Below, in pieces: positions 1 to 8,239 of a stretch of DNA of 64,000 nucleotides. Source of the DNA: Faecalibacterium sp. CAG:1138. GTDB taxonomy: Bacteria; Bacillota; Clostridia; Christensenellales; CAG-917. The stretch covers positions 4,739 to 68,738 of the forward strand of contig HF988637.1 in NCBI GenBank assembly GCA_000434675.1, in the 5' to 3' direction. Each line of letters opens with the position of its first letter. Within the stretch, counting starts at the first letter, position 1. The translations under genes were made by a program, and so were the position numbers. The notes beneath the pieces are model-generated. The model was not told where the DNA came from and searched no databases. It saw only the letters and a program-made list of their open reading frames with translations.

Positions 1-1
1 A

Positions 2-934
2 TTTTACAAAAAGAGGCTTTGCGAAATCAAAAAAATTCTTCCCACGACGCTGAGGAGCGATACGGCGGACATTATAACGCCGCTTCTTCTGGGCGACACC
101 AGAGTGATAAACGACAATCTGCGCCACGACGTGAGCGCGGCGGGACTTGCGCACTTGTTTGCGGTGTCCGGTTTGCATATCGGATTTCTGGCGGGCGTCG
201 TCAGCTGGGTGATGAAGAAGCTCAGAACAGGGTACCTTACGAACGTTCTGGTTACGAACGCCGTTCTTCTGTTTTACGCAGGATTATGCTGCTGGTCGTC
301 TTCGATAATAAGAGCAATCGTGATGTTCGACGTTTATGCGGTGGGGAAGCTTATGGGAGTAAAAAACGATCCGCTGTCGTCACTTGCGGTGGCAGGCATA
401 GTGGTGCTGACGTTATTTCCCGAAGATCTGCTGAGAGTTGGGTATCACATGTCGATGCTGGCAGTTGCGGGATTGTGCTTTTACACGAGAGGAAAAAAAG
501 TCAAAAAGCGTAATCCGTTTGCGGAAACACTTTCGACGAGCCTTGCCGTCAACGTTACTATGTTTCCGGTGATTGCCTCCGCGTTTTCGAAGGTGTCGCC
601 GCTGGGGATAGTGTCAAACGTGCTGATTTTGCCGATTGCGTCGTTTATGTACGTATTTGTCTTTGTAAACAGCTTTTTGGTGCTGCTGATGCCGTTTCTG
701 CGGCCGACGCTTTATCTCAGCGCGCTGGCGGTTATGCCGATAAAGATTTTGGTGGCGATCGTCGGACAGCTTAATTTTGGGCAGATTGCCGTGCCCGCGT
801 TCGGATACGGAATGGCGCTGTATTATCTGGGCATTGCGGTCGGAAGCAGATTTTTGAACGTGAGCAAAAAAGTTAAAATGCCGACTGCGGCGGCGATGAT
901 AGTTTCGTCGCTTTTGGTGGCGGTTTTGACTTAG
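2..934 (+). CDS. comEC: ComEC/Rec2 competence membrane channel, 5' partial
   Basis: The reading frame is open from base 2, so the real start lies outside the window; the GTG at 104 is an internal valine. The protein holds the ComEC competence domain: a conserved GLAHLFAVSGLHIGFL stretch preceded by LLLGDTRVINDNLR, then six or more hydrophobic segments. ComEC forms the inner-membrane channel for single-stranded DNA uptake during transformation. Many ComEC proteins continue into a C-terminal metallo-beta-lactamase-like domain; this one stops right after the last membrane segment, so it is the short form. holA follows 30 bases downstream, a pairing common in Firmicutes. Identification rests on the competence-domain motif and the holA neighbour. 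Confidence 0.88.
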   Translation, partial: FYKKRLCEIKKILPTTLRSDTADIITPLLLGDTRVINDNLRHDVSAAGLAHLFAVSGLHIGFLAGVVSWVMKKLRTGYLTNVLVTNAVLLFYAGLCCWSSSIIRAIVMFDVYAVGKLMGVKNDPLSSLAVAGIVVLTLFPEDLLRVGYHMSMLAVAGLCFYTRGKKVKKRNPFAETLSTSLAVNVTMFPVIASAFSKVSPLGIVSNVLILPIASFMYVFVFVNSFLVLLMPFLRPTLYLSALAVMPIKILVAIVGQLNFGQIAVPAFGYGMALYYLGIAVGSRFLNVSKKVKMPTAAAMIVSSLLVAVLT

Positions 935-963
935 ATTTTAGAATATTTTAAGGTAAGTAAACT

Positions 964-1938
964 ATGATTAACGTATCGGAGCTTGAGAGCAGTGTTAAAA
1001 AGGGGCTTAAAGCCGCATACTTTATTAAAGGCGACGACCTTTACCTCGTGGACTACTCGAAGTCCGTTCTTAAGTCGCTTGTGACGGACGGCGCGGACGA
1101 GGAGTTTGCGGTGGAGGTTTTTGAGGATTTTTCGGAACCCGATGAAATTTTGGCCGTTTTGGATACGCCGTCGTTCTTTTCCGAATTGAAACTGGTTTTG
1201 GTGAAAGAGGCCTCGAAAGCAAACGATAAGCTGATAGAAAGGCTTGGGGCGTATCTTTCGAATCCGAATCCGTCGTCGGTTTTGGCGGTGGTCGTTTCGG
1301 ACGACAGCTTCAAATCGCTGTATAAGGCGGGGGAGCAGGTCGTGTGCAATCACCCGGACGCGCCCGAAGCTTCAAGATTCGTGGTGAGCGAGGCTTTGAA
1401 AAACGGCTTCGAAATCACTCCGCCGGCGGTAAGACTTCTGGTGGAATACACCGCAAGAGATCTGGCGCGGGCAAATTCGGAGCTCCAAAAACTGTACGCT
1501 TTTTCGGAAAACAAAAAAATAACCGACGCAGACGTGAAAGCGTTGGTTGCGCCGGACACCGAATTTCAGATTTACGAGCTTACCAACGCGCTTAGTCGCG
1601 GCGACAACAAAAAAGTGCTTGCCGTTTACAACGCGCTTCTTGCAAGAGGCGAAAAGGGCGCAACGTTGTTGTCGCTTTTGGAAAATCAATACAGAAGAGT
1701 GTTTCACACGGCCCTGAATCAGGGCAAACGCGACGAGGAAATCGCGGCGTATTTCGGGGTGAAACCGTATTCGGTGAAGGTGGCAAGGGACGTCGCCGCA
1801 AGATACACTCAACAGTCCTTAAAAAAAATCGTCGATATGCTGACGGAATTGGAATATTCCTTCAAAAGCGGAAAAATGACGGATACCGAGGCGGTGGACT
1901 ACGCCGTTTCCTATCTTATCAAAAAGGAGAAAAATTGA
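964..1938 (+). CDS. holA: DNA polymerase III delta subunit (clamp-loader)
   Basis: This 324-residue protein matches the HolA family in length and layout. It has an N-terminal nucleotide-binding-like domain (YFIKGDDLYLVDYS near residues 19-32), a middle AAA+ lid region and a C-terminal collar domain containing LSRGDNKKVLAVYNALLARGE. HolA opens the sliding clamp within the clamp-loader complex. The N-terminal P-loop is degenerate, as is normal for delta, which does not hydrolyse ATP. It follows comEC directly and its TGA overlaps the ATG of the next gene, so the three are probably co-transcribed. Confidence 0.92.
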   Translation: MINVSELESSVKKGLKAAYFIKGDDLYLVDYSKSVLKSLVTDGADEEFAVEVFEDFSEPDEILAVLDTPSFFSELKLVLVKEASKANDKLIERLGAYLSNPNPSSVLAVVVSDDSFKSLYKAGEQVVCNHPDAPEASRFVVSEALKNGFEITPPAVRLLVEYTARDLARANSELQKLYAFSENKKITDADVKALVAPDTEFQIYELTNALSRGDNKKVLAVYNALLARGEKGATLLSLLENQYRRVFHTALNQGKRDEEIAAYFGVKPYSVKVARDVAARYTQQSLKKIVDMLTELEYSFKSGKMTDTEAVDYAVSYLIKKEKN

Positions 1939-2471
1939 TGCCTGAGAAACTGAAAAAAATATTGTCGAAAGCGTGGGTCGTGTATCTGGCGCTTGCGGCA
2001 AGTTATCTTTTTAAGGGCGTTTATGCCTACGGCCTGATGGCAAACTATATGCCGACCGCGTCAGGCAGCGGCATGGTCAGCGTTTCGGGATCGGCCCTGA
2101 AAACGACTGTGTTTTTGGCGATGTGTCTGTCGGAAACCTTGTCGTGCGTGGTGGCGGCTTACGGCGTGCAATTTTTGCTCGAGCGCACGGGAAGGGCGTT
2201 TATGGCAAGGAAAAACTTTGTGCTAAGCGTATGCGTATATACGGCGTTGGCTAACGTCGTTCTCGGAATCGTGGGTTTAACCTATTTTATAAGCCCGATG
2301 ATCTACGTTTTCGTGCCGAAAATCGCGAGCATAATAATTTATACTGCGGCTTACGGAGTGATGTTCTGGCGTATGAGTAAAACCGACGTGATTCCGGAAT
2401 ATATGGTGGCAAGGGCCTTTATGACGATGGCCGTTCCGTATTTTGCGGTGTCTGCCGCGCTGATGTTTTAG
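1938..2471 (+). CDS. small polytopic membrane protein of unknown function
   Basis: This is a 177-residue protein with about four hydrophobic segments (roughly residues 14-32, 57-80, 95-118 and 122-140) and a final hydrophobic stretch at the C-terminus. I recognise no family. The ATG at 1938 overlaps the holA stop (TGATG) and sits behind the AAAGGAG at 1922-1928, which argues for translational coupling; a TTG one codon earlier is less likely. The next gene begins 10 bases later behind AGGAGG, so it belongs to the comEC-holA transcription unit. It may be an integral membrane partner of the M28-like protein downstream, but that rests only on adjacency. Confidence 0.7.
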   Translation: MPEKLKKILSKAWVVYLALAASYLFKGVYAYGLMANYMPTASGSGMVSVSGSALKTTVFLAMCLSETLSCVVAAYGVQFLLERTGRAFMARKNFVLSVCVYTALANVVLGIVGLTYFISPMIYVFVPKIASIIIYTAAYGVMFWRMSKTDVIPEYMVARAFMTMAVPYFAVSAALMF

Positions 2472-2480
2472 GAGGTCTGA

Positions 2481-3725
2481 ATGAGAAAAACTATTGCATT
2501 GTTCGTTTTGACGCTCGTTATTTGTTCGTGTGTTTCGGCGACTCCTATAGCAGTGGCGGAAGGCGAGGCCGATCGCTTTGAAAGTTGGAACGAAACGGAT
2601 TTTTTGAAGGATTTCGTAAGCAATAACCTCGATCGCACGGTTGCGACCGCCGGCGAAGAAAAAGCCGGCGACTACGTGCTTTCGGTCCTTGAGAAAATGG
2701 GCTACACCACCAGAAAGGACAACGGTCTGACTTCCGCAAAGCAACGTTTCGACTATGTCGATTCGATAAACGGCGACGCGAACGTCGGATATAACATCGT
2801 GGCAAGAAAGGACGTTTCGGGCGCAACGGAATTCGTGATCATAGGCTGCCATTACGACAACCTCACTTCCTACGAGCTTAACGGCGAAAAGGTCGGAGGA
2901 GAAGGCGCGGGAGAGGCGACGGGCGTGGCCGTTATGCTTAAGCTTGCGTACGATTTAAGATACGAAACTTTGCCGTTCAACGTCGTTTTCGTGGCGTTCG
3001 GAGGCAATCAGCTGGGACTTTACGGCGCAGAGAAATTTATCGGCGCAAATCAATCTATCGTGGATAACACGCTTTTGATGCTAAACCTCGACAGTGTGGG
3101 CGTGGGGGATTATCTGTATATGTATGCGGACGAAGTTTCCACAAAACACGAGGATTTCGTTTATGACTTGTCCGAAAAACTGAACCTCGACGTCAGAAAG
3201 CCGCCTAAAGACAAAAAAATCGTCGCGGCAAAAATCAGGGACGATTCCAAGCTTCCGTATCATCACAAAGGCTTGCTCTCGGAAAACAGCTTGTTTTTGG
3301 ATTACGGCGTCAACACGCTGAATCTGTTCGGTTATAACTGGACGGGCGAGGGCTACGGCGGCGAATCGGAAAATCACCCGGACATCGTGGGAACCAAAAG
3401 AGATACGTTGTCGAATTATCTTGCGTACTACTCGGAAAGCGGCCAGAAAAAAATGGAAACCGCAACCGCGCTGGTGAAGGCCGCTGTCACCGCAGAGGAT
3501 TTTTCGGCCGTTATGAAGGAGTCGAAGAAGGAAAAATTCGACTATTCCTGGTTGGTTTCGGACAAAGTGAGGATAGGCGTTTCGCTGGGAATTCTGGCAG
3601 TTTTGGCCGCAGCGGCGGCGCTTGTTTACGTAAAACTTGACAAAATCCAGAAAAACTCCAAAAAAGCCGAGGATAAATCGGACGATTTTCAAAAACAATC
3701 CGAAAAAGTGTTTGAAGATTTTTGA
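2481..3725 (+). CDS. secreted M28-family peptidase-like protein, metal site altered
   Basis: The 414-residue protein has an N-terminal signal peptide (hydrophobic core at residues 4-22), an M28 aminopeptidase-like domain at about 60-340, a C-terminal membrane helix (about 360-382) and a charged cytoplasmic end. The fold signature is clear: GCHYDN (H124, D126), ATGVAVML (146-153), VAFGGNQLGLYGAEKF (171-186) and LNLDSVG (D204). However, the residues that normally supply the bridging Asp and the catalytic/metal Glu-Glu pair read Gly144 and Asn176-Gln177. Known M28 enzymes need those positions for two zinc ions, so this copy may be catalytically dead or use a different site. It is probably anchored in the membrane with its domain outside. 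Confidence 0.82.
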   Translation: MRKTIALFVLTLVICSCVSATPIAVAEGEADRFESWNETDFLKDFVSNNLDRTVATAGEEKAGDYVLSVLEKMGYTTRKDNGLTSAKQRFDYVDSINGDANVGYNIVARKDVSGATEFVIIGCHYDNLTSYELNGEKVGGEGAGEATGVAVMLKLAYDLRYETLPFNVVFVAFGGNQLGLYGAEKFIGANQSIVDNTLLMLNLDSVGVGDYLYMYADEVSTKHEDFVYDLSEKLNLDVRKPPKDKKIVAAKIRDDSKLPYHHKGLLSENSLFLDYGVNTLNLFGYNWTGEGYGGESENHPDIVGTKRDTLSNYLAYYSESGQKKMETATALVKAAVTAEDFSAVMKESKKEKFDYSWLVSDKVRIGVSLGILAVLAAAAALVYVKLDKIQKNSKKAEDKSDDFQKQSEKVFEDF

Positions 3726-3739
3726 GAGTGTGATATAAT
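3712..3739 (+). promoter_or_regulatory. predicted sigma-A promoter for cdaA
   Basis: TTGAAG (3712-3717) and TATAAT (3734-3739) are separated by 16 bases. The -35 lies in the last codons of the M28-like gene, so the promoter would give cdaA its own transcript with a leader of about 35 bases. Confidence 0.5.
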
Positions 3740-3778
3740 AAATTTGCAGAGAATATATTCGGGAAGTGGGACGATTAG

Positions 3779-4618
3779 ATGAATCTCGTTGAATACATCA
3801 AAAATTGGAATGCCTTAAACTACGTCGATTTGGTATTGTTTGTTGTGATTTTGGTGCTTATCGGCGCGTTTTTCGTGCATAAACGCAGCTTTAAGGTGTT
3901 CGTGCTGTTCGCGGTTCTTTGCGCGGCTTATTGCGTCGCGTCGATTTTCAACGTGAGAAGCGCGGGCAATTCGTTGATCTTCACCGTCAAAATGCTGAAA
4001 CTTCTAATTCTGTTCTCGGTGTTTTGCATGGCGATCGTCTATCAGCAGGACGTCAAAATCTTCTTCCAAAGTGTCGCAAACGCTAACGGAAAAACGCTGT
4101 TCAGCGAAGGCTACGGCAGCGATGACGAACTTATGGAAGCCGCCGACGAGCTTATCACTGCCGTTCAGAATATGGCAAAACAGGACATCGGCGCGCTCAT
4201 CATCATCACTCCGGGCACCATCGATCAGCACATTCTGGACTCGGGCACGGTGATAAACGCAACGCTCACGGCTCCGCTTATCGAAACGCTTTTCCACGAC
4301 AAAACTCCGCTTCACGACGGCGCGGTTGTTATAAAAGGTAACAAAATCATTTCCGCAGGCTGCTTTCTGCCGCTTACGCAGGATACGACGCTTCCGAAAG
4401 AGCTCGGCACCAGACATCGCGCGGCAATAGGAATAACGGAAGAGAGCGGCGTGCTGGCAATCGTCGTTTCCGAAGAAACAGGTATCATCTCCATTGCCAA
4501 GCAAGGCAAGCTGACCAGATACATGACTACCGAAAAACTTAAGGAAGAAATCAAAAATTGCTACGGCATCGGTGTGGCGCCGACAAAGAAAAAGAAATTC
4601 AGATTCCGCAAAAAATAG
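3779..4618 (+). CDS. cdaA: diadenylate cyclase, membrane-anchored CdaA type
   Basis: CdaA condenses two ATP into cyclic di-AMP, which controls potassium uptake, turgor and cell-wall homeostasis in Gram-positive bacteria. The 279-residue protein has three N-terminal membrane helices (about 18-33, 38-56 and 67-88) followed by the DAC domain (about 100-250) with both diagnostic motifs: DGA at residues 180-182 and RHR at 212-214. The C-terminus is very basic (KKKKFRFRKK). In many Firmicutes cdaA is followed by cdaR (YbbR domains) and glmM; here a DUF1015 gene follows 10 bases later, so the usual regulator is not adjacent. Confidence 0.93.
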   Translation: MNLVEYIKNWNALNYVDLVLFVVILVLIGAFFVHKRSFKVFVLFAVLCAAYCVASIFNVRSAGNSLIFTVKMLKLLILFSVFCMAIVYQQDVKIFFQSVANANGKTLFSEGYGSDDELMEAADELITAVQNMAKQDIGALIIITPGTIDQHILDSGTVINATLTAPLIETLFHDKTPLHDGAVVIKGNKIISAGCFLPLTQDTTLPKELGTRHRAAIGITEESGVLAIVVSEETGIISIAKQGKLTRYMTTEKLKEEIKNCYGIGVAPTKKKKFRFRKK

Positions 4619-4627
4619 GAGCTTTGT

Positions 4628-5863
4628 ATGAAACCTGAAATAGCAAAAACAACCGACATCCTTTTGCCTAAGGGTGTCGATTTGTATAAATGGGCAACCG
4701 TTGCGTGCGACCAGTTTACTTCGGAACCGAAATACTGGGAAAAACTTGACGAAATCGTGGGCAGCGAGCCGTCTACGCTGAGAATAACCTTTCCGGAAGT
4801 ATATCTGTCGGCAGATAACTCGGAGCGTATAGAAAACATCAACCGCACGATGCGAAAGTACGTGTCGGACGGCGTTTTCGAAAACCATCCCGACACCATG
4901 ATTCTGGTGGAGCGAGATACCGCCGAAACCAAAGGCCGCGCGGGCATTATGCTTGCGGTGGACTTGGAAGCGTACGACTTCACGCCGTTTTCGGACGCAT
5001 ACATAAAAGCTACGGAAAAAACCATTTTGGAAAGAATTCCGCCGAGAAAGGAAATAAGGCGGAACGCGTCGGTGGAGCTTCCGCATATAATGCTTTTGAT
5101 CGACGACGACAAGTTTGATGTCGTGGAACCGGAATTCGAGAAACGCGGCGGCTACGAGGTTATGTACGACACCGACCTCAATATGGGCGGCGGACACCTT
5201 AAGGGCTACAAAATCCCTGAACCGGAGAAGGTTCTGGATAGACTGCAAAAGCTGCTTGACGTGGACGTTCAAACGGCCAAATACGGAAAAGCGACCAACT
5301 TTTTGTTCGCCGTGGGCGACGGAAACCATTCGCTTGCGACAGCAAAGGCTCATTACGAAGATCTGAAAAAAAGGCTGCCTGCAGGCGAGGCGGAAAATCA
5401 TCCTGCAAGGTACTGTTTGGTGGAGGTGCAGAACATTCACCAGAAAAGTTTGTCGTTTGAACCGATACACAGACTGCTTAAAGGCGCGGGCGAGGACTTT
5501 TTGTCCGAGTTCGAAAAAGAAGTTAAAGGCACGGGCAGTGTGAAAATTTTCGTAAACGGCGAATTCAGAAAGTTTGCCGCGCCCGAAAACGGAGCGGAGG
5601 CAATTTCGCAAATTCAGCAGTTTATCGACAAATATCTTAAGGATAAACCGCAAATTGAGTTGGATTTCGTGCACGGCATCGACCATCTCAAGGAAACGGC
5701 CGCAAGATACGAGGGCGTCGGCGTGGTGATGCCGAAGTTCCCGAAAGAAGAACTGTTCAGATTCGTTTTGGAGAAAGGCATACTTCCGAGAAAAGCGTTC
5801 AGCATGGGAGAAGCAGAAGAAAAAAGATATTATATGGAGGCCAAAAAAATAGTAAAGGACTAG
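4628..5863 (+). CDS. DUF1015 family protein
   Basis: This 411-residue soluble protein has the size and the hallmark GDGNHSLATAKA segment (about residues 235-246) of the DUF1015 family, a widespread group with no firmly established biochemical role. It also shows an ARYCLVEVQNIHQKSL stretch followed by EPIHRLL, which recurs in the family. It starts 10 bases after cdaA behind TAGGAGC and ends 12 bases before lysC, so it probably belongs to that transcript. No signal peptide or membrane segment is visible. Any function, including a link to c-di-AMP, would be a guess. Confidence 0.8.
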   Translation: MKPEIAKTTDILLPKGVDLYKWATVACDQFTSEPKYWEKLDEIVGSEPSTLRITFPEVYLSADNSERIENINRTMRKYVSDGVFENHPDTMILVERDTAETKGRAGIMLAVDLEAYDFTPFSDAYIKATEKTILERIPPRKEIRRNASVELPHIMLLIDDDKFDVVEPEFEKRGGYEVMYDTDLNMGGGHLKGYKIPEPEKVLDRLQKLLDVDVQTAKYGKATNFLFAVGDGNHSLATAKAHYEDLKKRLPAGEAENHPARYCLVEVQNIHQKSLSFEPIHRLLKGAGEDFLSEFEKEVKGTGSVKIFVNGEFRKFAAPENGAEAISQIQQFIDKYLKDKPQIELDFVHGIDHLKETAARYEGVGVVMPKFPKEELFRFVLEKGILPRKAFSMGEAEEKRYYMEAKKIVKD

Positions 5864-5874
5864 TTGAGGTAGAA

Positions 5875-7191
5875 TTGGGTATAAAGGTTTGTAAGTTCGG
5901 CGGTACGAGCATGGCAGACGCTTCGAGCGTCAGGCAAGTGGCAAAAATTGTGTTGTCTGATCCGGACAGAAAATTTGTGGTTGTCAGCGCGCCCGGGAAG
6001 CGATTTTCGGGCGACGAAAAGATAACCGACCTTTTGTATAAAAGTTTTGGCGAGGCGCAAGCAAACGACGAGAAGAAAAGCTTTTCGAAAGTTTGCGAGC
6101 GCTTTCTTTGTTTGGAAAAAGAACTTGGCATAAACGCAGACGTAGGCGAGTTTTTGTCTGATATAGAAAAAAGAATCGGTGTGTCGGAAAATCCCGATTA
6201 TTGCGCAAGCCGCGGCGAATTTCTGTCGGCGAAAATCCTTGCGAAATATCTGGGATTCGAGTTTGTGGATCCCGCGGACTTTGTAAAATTTTCGATGGAC
6301 GGCAGTTTTAATCCCGAATTTTCAAACGACCTTGCATCTAAAATTTTGAAACGGAATCCCTGCGGCGCGGTTATCCCGGGGTTTTACGGCTCGGACGACG
6401 ACGGCAACGTCAAAACCTTCTCCAGGGGCGGCAGCGACATTACGGGGGCCGTCGTTGCGCGGGCGGTCGGCGCGGACGTCTATGAAAACTGGACGGACGT
6501 CGACGGATTTTTGTCGGCAGATCCGCGGATTGTCGAGCATCCGAAGCTGATGAAATCGCTGACGTACACCGAACTTCGGGAGCTTGCGTATATGGGTGCG
6601 AACGTTTTGCATCCCGAGAGCATTTTCCCCGTGCGGCTTGCGGGAATACCTATAAACATAAAAAACACCTTCAATCCGGATTCTCCGGGGACGATGATTT
6701 TGCCCGATGACAAAGCGGACGCGCAATCTGCGGTGGTAACGGGCATTGCGGGGAAAACGGGCCTCGTTGCCCTGAACATTTCGAAGCAGATGATGAACGC
6801 CGAAGTGGGCTTTTCAAGAAAACTGCTGTCGGTGCTGGAGCAATGCGGAATATCCTACGAACATTTGCCTTCGGGGGTTGACAGCCTGAGTCTGGTGATT
6901 TCGGGAAGCGAGATCGGCGGAAAGATGGAAAAGGTGATAAACAGAATCCGCTCGGCCGTAAACCCCGACAGCATTTCGGTGCAAGGGGAGCTGTCGCTTG
7001 TGGCCGTCGTGGGAAAAAATATGAAAAACACAAGAGGAACGGGAGCAAAAGCCCTGACGGCGCTTGCGGACGCAGGAATAAGCGTTAGAATGATAGATCA
7101 GGGCGCAAGCGAGATAAACATAATTCTGGGCGTGGACACCTGCGACTACAAAAGAGCGGTGAACGCCGTGTATCAAGCCTTTTTTAAATGA
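5875..7191 (+). CDS. lysC: aspartate kinase
   Basis: Aspartate kinase phosphorylates L-aspartate in the first step of the lysine, threonine, methionine and diaminopimelate pathway. The 438-residue protein carries the nucleotide-binding KFGGTSMAD near the N-terminus (residues 6-14), the FSRGGSDITGA substrate motif (about 182-192), and two C-terminal ACT domains (about 300-438), one with VAVVGKNMKNTRGTGAKAL. The start is TTG at 5875 with a GAGG-type site just upstream; no other start preserves the conserved N-terminus. No lysine riboswitch is visible in the 11-base gap before it, so feedback control presumably works through the ACT domains. A strong terminator follows. Confidence 0.93.
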   Translation: MGIKVCKFGGTSMADASSVRQVAKIVLSDPDRKFVVVSAPGKRFSGDEKITDLLYKSFGEAQANDEKKSFSKVCERFLCLEKELGINADVGEFLSDIEKRIGVSENPDYCASRGEFLSAKILAKYLGFEFVDPADFVKFSMDGSFNPEFSNDLASKILKRNPCGAVIPGFYGSDDDGNVKTFSRGGSDITGAVVARAVGADVYENWTDVDGFLSADPRIVEHPKLMKSLTYTELRELAYMGANVLHPESIFPVRLAGIPINIKNTFNPDSPGTMILPDDKADAQSAVVTGIAGKTGLVALNISKQMMNAEVGFSRKLLSVLEQCGISYEHLPSGVDSLSLVISGSEIGGKMEKVINRIRSAVNPDSISVQGELSLVAVVGKNMKNTRGTGAKALTALADAGISVRMIDQGASEINIILGVDTCDYKRAVNAVYQAFFK

Positions 7192-7219
7192 AAAACTCCG
7201 CCGTTTGGCGGAGTTTTGT
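7192..7219 (+). terminator. intrinsic terminator after lysC
   Basis: An 11-bp stem, AAAACTCCGCC (7192-7202) and GGCGGAGTTTT (7207-7217), closes a GTTT loop and ends in T residues directly after the lysC stop. Confidence 0.88.
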
Positions 7220-7293
7220 TACACATCAAAAAGTTTTCCTTGGCAAACTGAATTGTCAAATCTGACAGCGAAAACCGTTATTTTGACACAACG

Positions 7294-7545
7294 CTACAGA
7301 TTGTTTTTGATTTTGTACTCGATGAGCGCTTGCGCAAGCTGGTCCGGGCAAGAAGTGTTGTTGCGGCATTTGATGCCTTTTAAGGTTTCGATAACCTCGT
7401 CGATGTCTCTGCCTTTTACGAGACGGGAAATGCCCTGAAGATTGCCGCTGCAACCGCCGATGAATTTGACGTCTGCGACTTTGCCGTCTTCTACGCTGAA
7501 AAAGATTTCTCTGCTACAAGTGCCTTTGTTGTGATAAACTGCCAT
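7294..7545 (-). CDS. TSCPD domain protein (TIGR03905-like)
   Basis: This 83-residue protein is a stand-alone TSCPD domain. It has the family pattern C...GGCSGNLQGI in the middle and the CRNNTSCPDQLAQAL motif near the C-terminus. The same domain occurs at the C-terminus of some vitamin B12-dependent ribonucleotide reductases, where cysteines bind metal or act in redox. The role of the single-domain form is unsettled. It starts 15 bases after the DUF4364 gene on the same strand, suggesting a two-gene transcript. Confidence 0.85.
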   Translation of the reverse strand: MAVYHNKGTCSREIFFSVEDGKVADVKFIGGCSGNLQGISRLVKGRDIDEVIETLKGIKCRNNTSCPDQLAQALIEYKIKNNL

Positions 7546-7560
7546 TTTTCCTCTCCGTTT

Positions 7561-8079
7561 TTAATCCATAAGTAATTCGTGAATGCTGCCGTAAACCTGC
7601 GAAGCCTTGTCGCCCCAGTTTTTGAAAATCCATTTTGCGGTCTGGCGCGTGGCGACGTTCAGTTTAAGGTCGAGTATCGTTTGATTGCCGTCAAAAATTT
7701 TCAGAATAACGCTGTAGCTGCCGTCCTGATTTTTGTAGTAGTCGGAAAAATATTCCTGCTGTTTTCTGACTCTCAGGCGGTTGGAACGAACGTAGTCGGT
7801 GATCATATCCCTGAGGTGGGACGGTATGCGCGTGTAGAAGGATGCAAGGCACTGACTGCCGTCGTTGGTGATGGCGTAGAGCGGCCTGCCGTTGGAGTTG
7901 TTGGGAGTCATGCTGATAAGCGCGGCGTCGACAAGCTCGGAAAAAGCCTCCTTGCAATCGATATACAACATCCAGTTGTTTTCGTTGCAGCAGATGTCCA
8001 GAACGCTGTCTTCCGTGAGTTGCATTTCCATGATGTCAAACACGAAAAGAATAACTAATTTGTCGGTAGTGCTTGTCAT
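7561..8079 (-). CDS. DUF4364 family protein
   Basis: The chosen start at 8079 gives 172 residues and has a good GGAGA site (TTTTGGAGAACAATG on the minus strand). The frame extends 27 codons upstream without such a site. The N-terminal half begins with TTDKLVILFVFDIMEMQLT and reads like a winged-helix domain; the C-terminal half is a compact beta-rich domain (GSYSVILKIFDGNQTILDLKL). This pattern fits DUF4364, a clostridial family of presumed DNA-binding proteins. It has its own promoter, divergent from the lipid kinase gene, and leads into the TSCPD gene. Confidence 0.75.
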   Translation of the reverse strand: MTSTTDKLVILFVFDIMEMQLTEDSVLDICCNENNWMLYIDCKEAFSELVDAALISMTPNNSNGRPLYAITNDGSQCLASFYTRIPSHLRDMITDYVRSNRLRVRKQQEYFSDYYKNQDGSYSVILKIFDGNQTILDLKLNVATRQTAKWIFKNWGDKASQVYGSIHELLMD

Positions 8080-8131
8080 TGTTCTCCAAAACGCAGTTGA
8101 ATTTTGAAAATTTCTGTCGAAATCAATATTT

Positions 8132-8160
8132 ATTATACCACACCGAAAAAAGATTTTCAA
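8132..8160 (-). promoter_or_regulatory. predicted sigma-A promoter for the DUF4364 gene
   Basis: On the minus strand TTGAAA (8160-8155) and TATAAT (8137-8132) are 17 bases apart. The leader to the ATG at 8079 is about 45 bases. Confidence 0.65.
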
Positions 8161-8165
8161 TCTAA

Positions 8166-8194
8166 TTGCAAGAAAATTTGTTTTTTGTTACAAT
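8166..8194 (+). promoter_or_regulatory. predicted sigma-A promoter for the lipid kinase gene
   Basis: TTGCAA (8166-8171) and TACAAT (8189-8194) have a 17-base spacer. It is back-to-back with the minus-strand promoter ending at 8160, so the two genes diverge from a compact region. Confidence 0.62.
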
Positions 8195-8239
8195 ATAAAC
8201 CGTAAATAATCTGAAAGTGGCAAAAACGCCGGAGGAAAA

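Noticed and set aside
19..513. 164-codon ORF at the left edge
   Set aside because: It overlaps comEC in another frame, and the comEC frame carries the conserved competence motif.
4004..5686. 560-codon antisense ORF
   Set aside because: It lies opposite cdaA and DUF1015, both with clear family motifs; its composition is that of an antisense shadow (His/Arg/Phe-rich).
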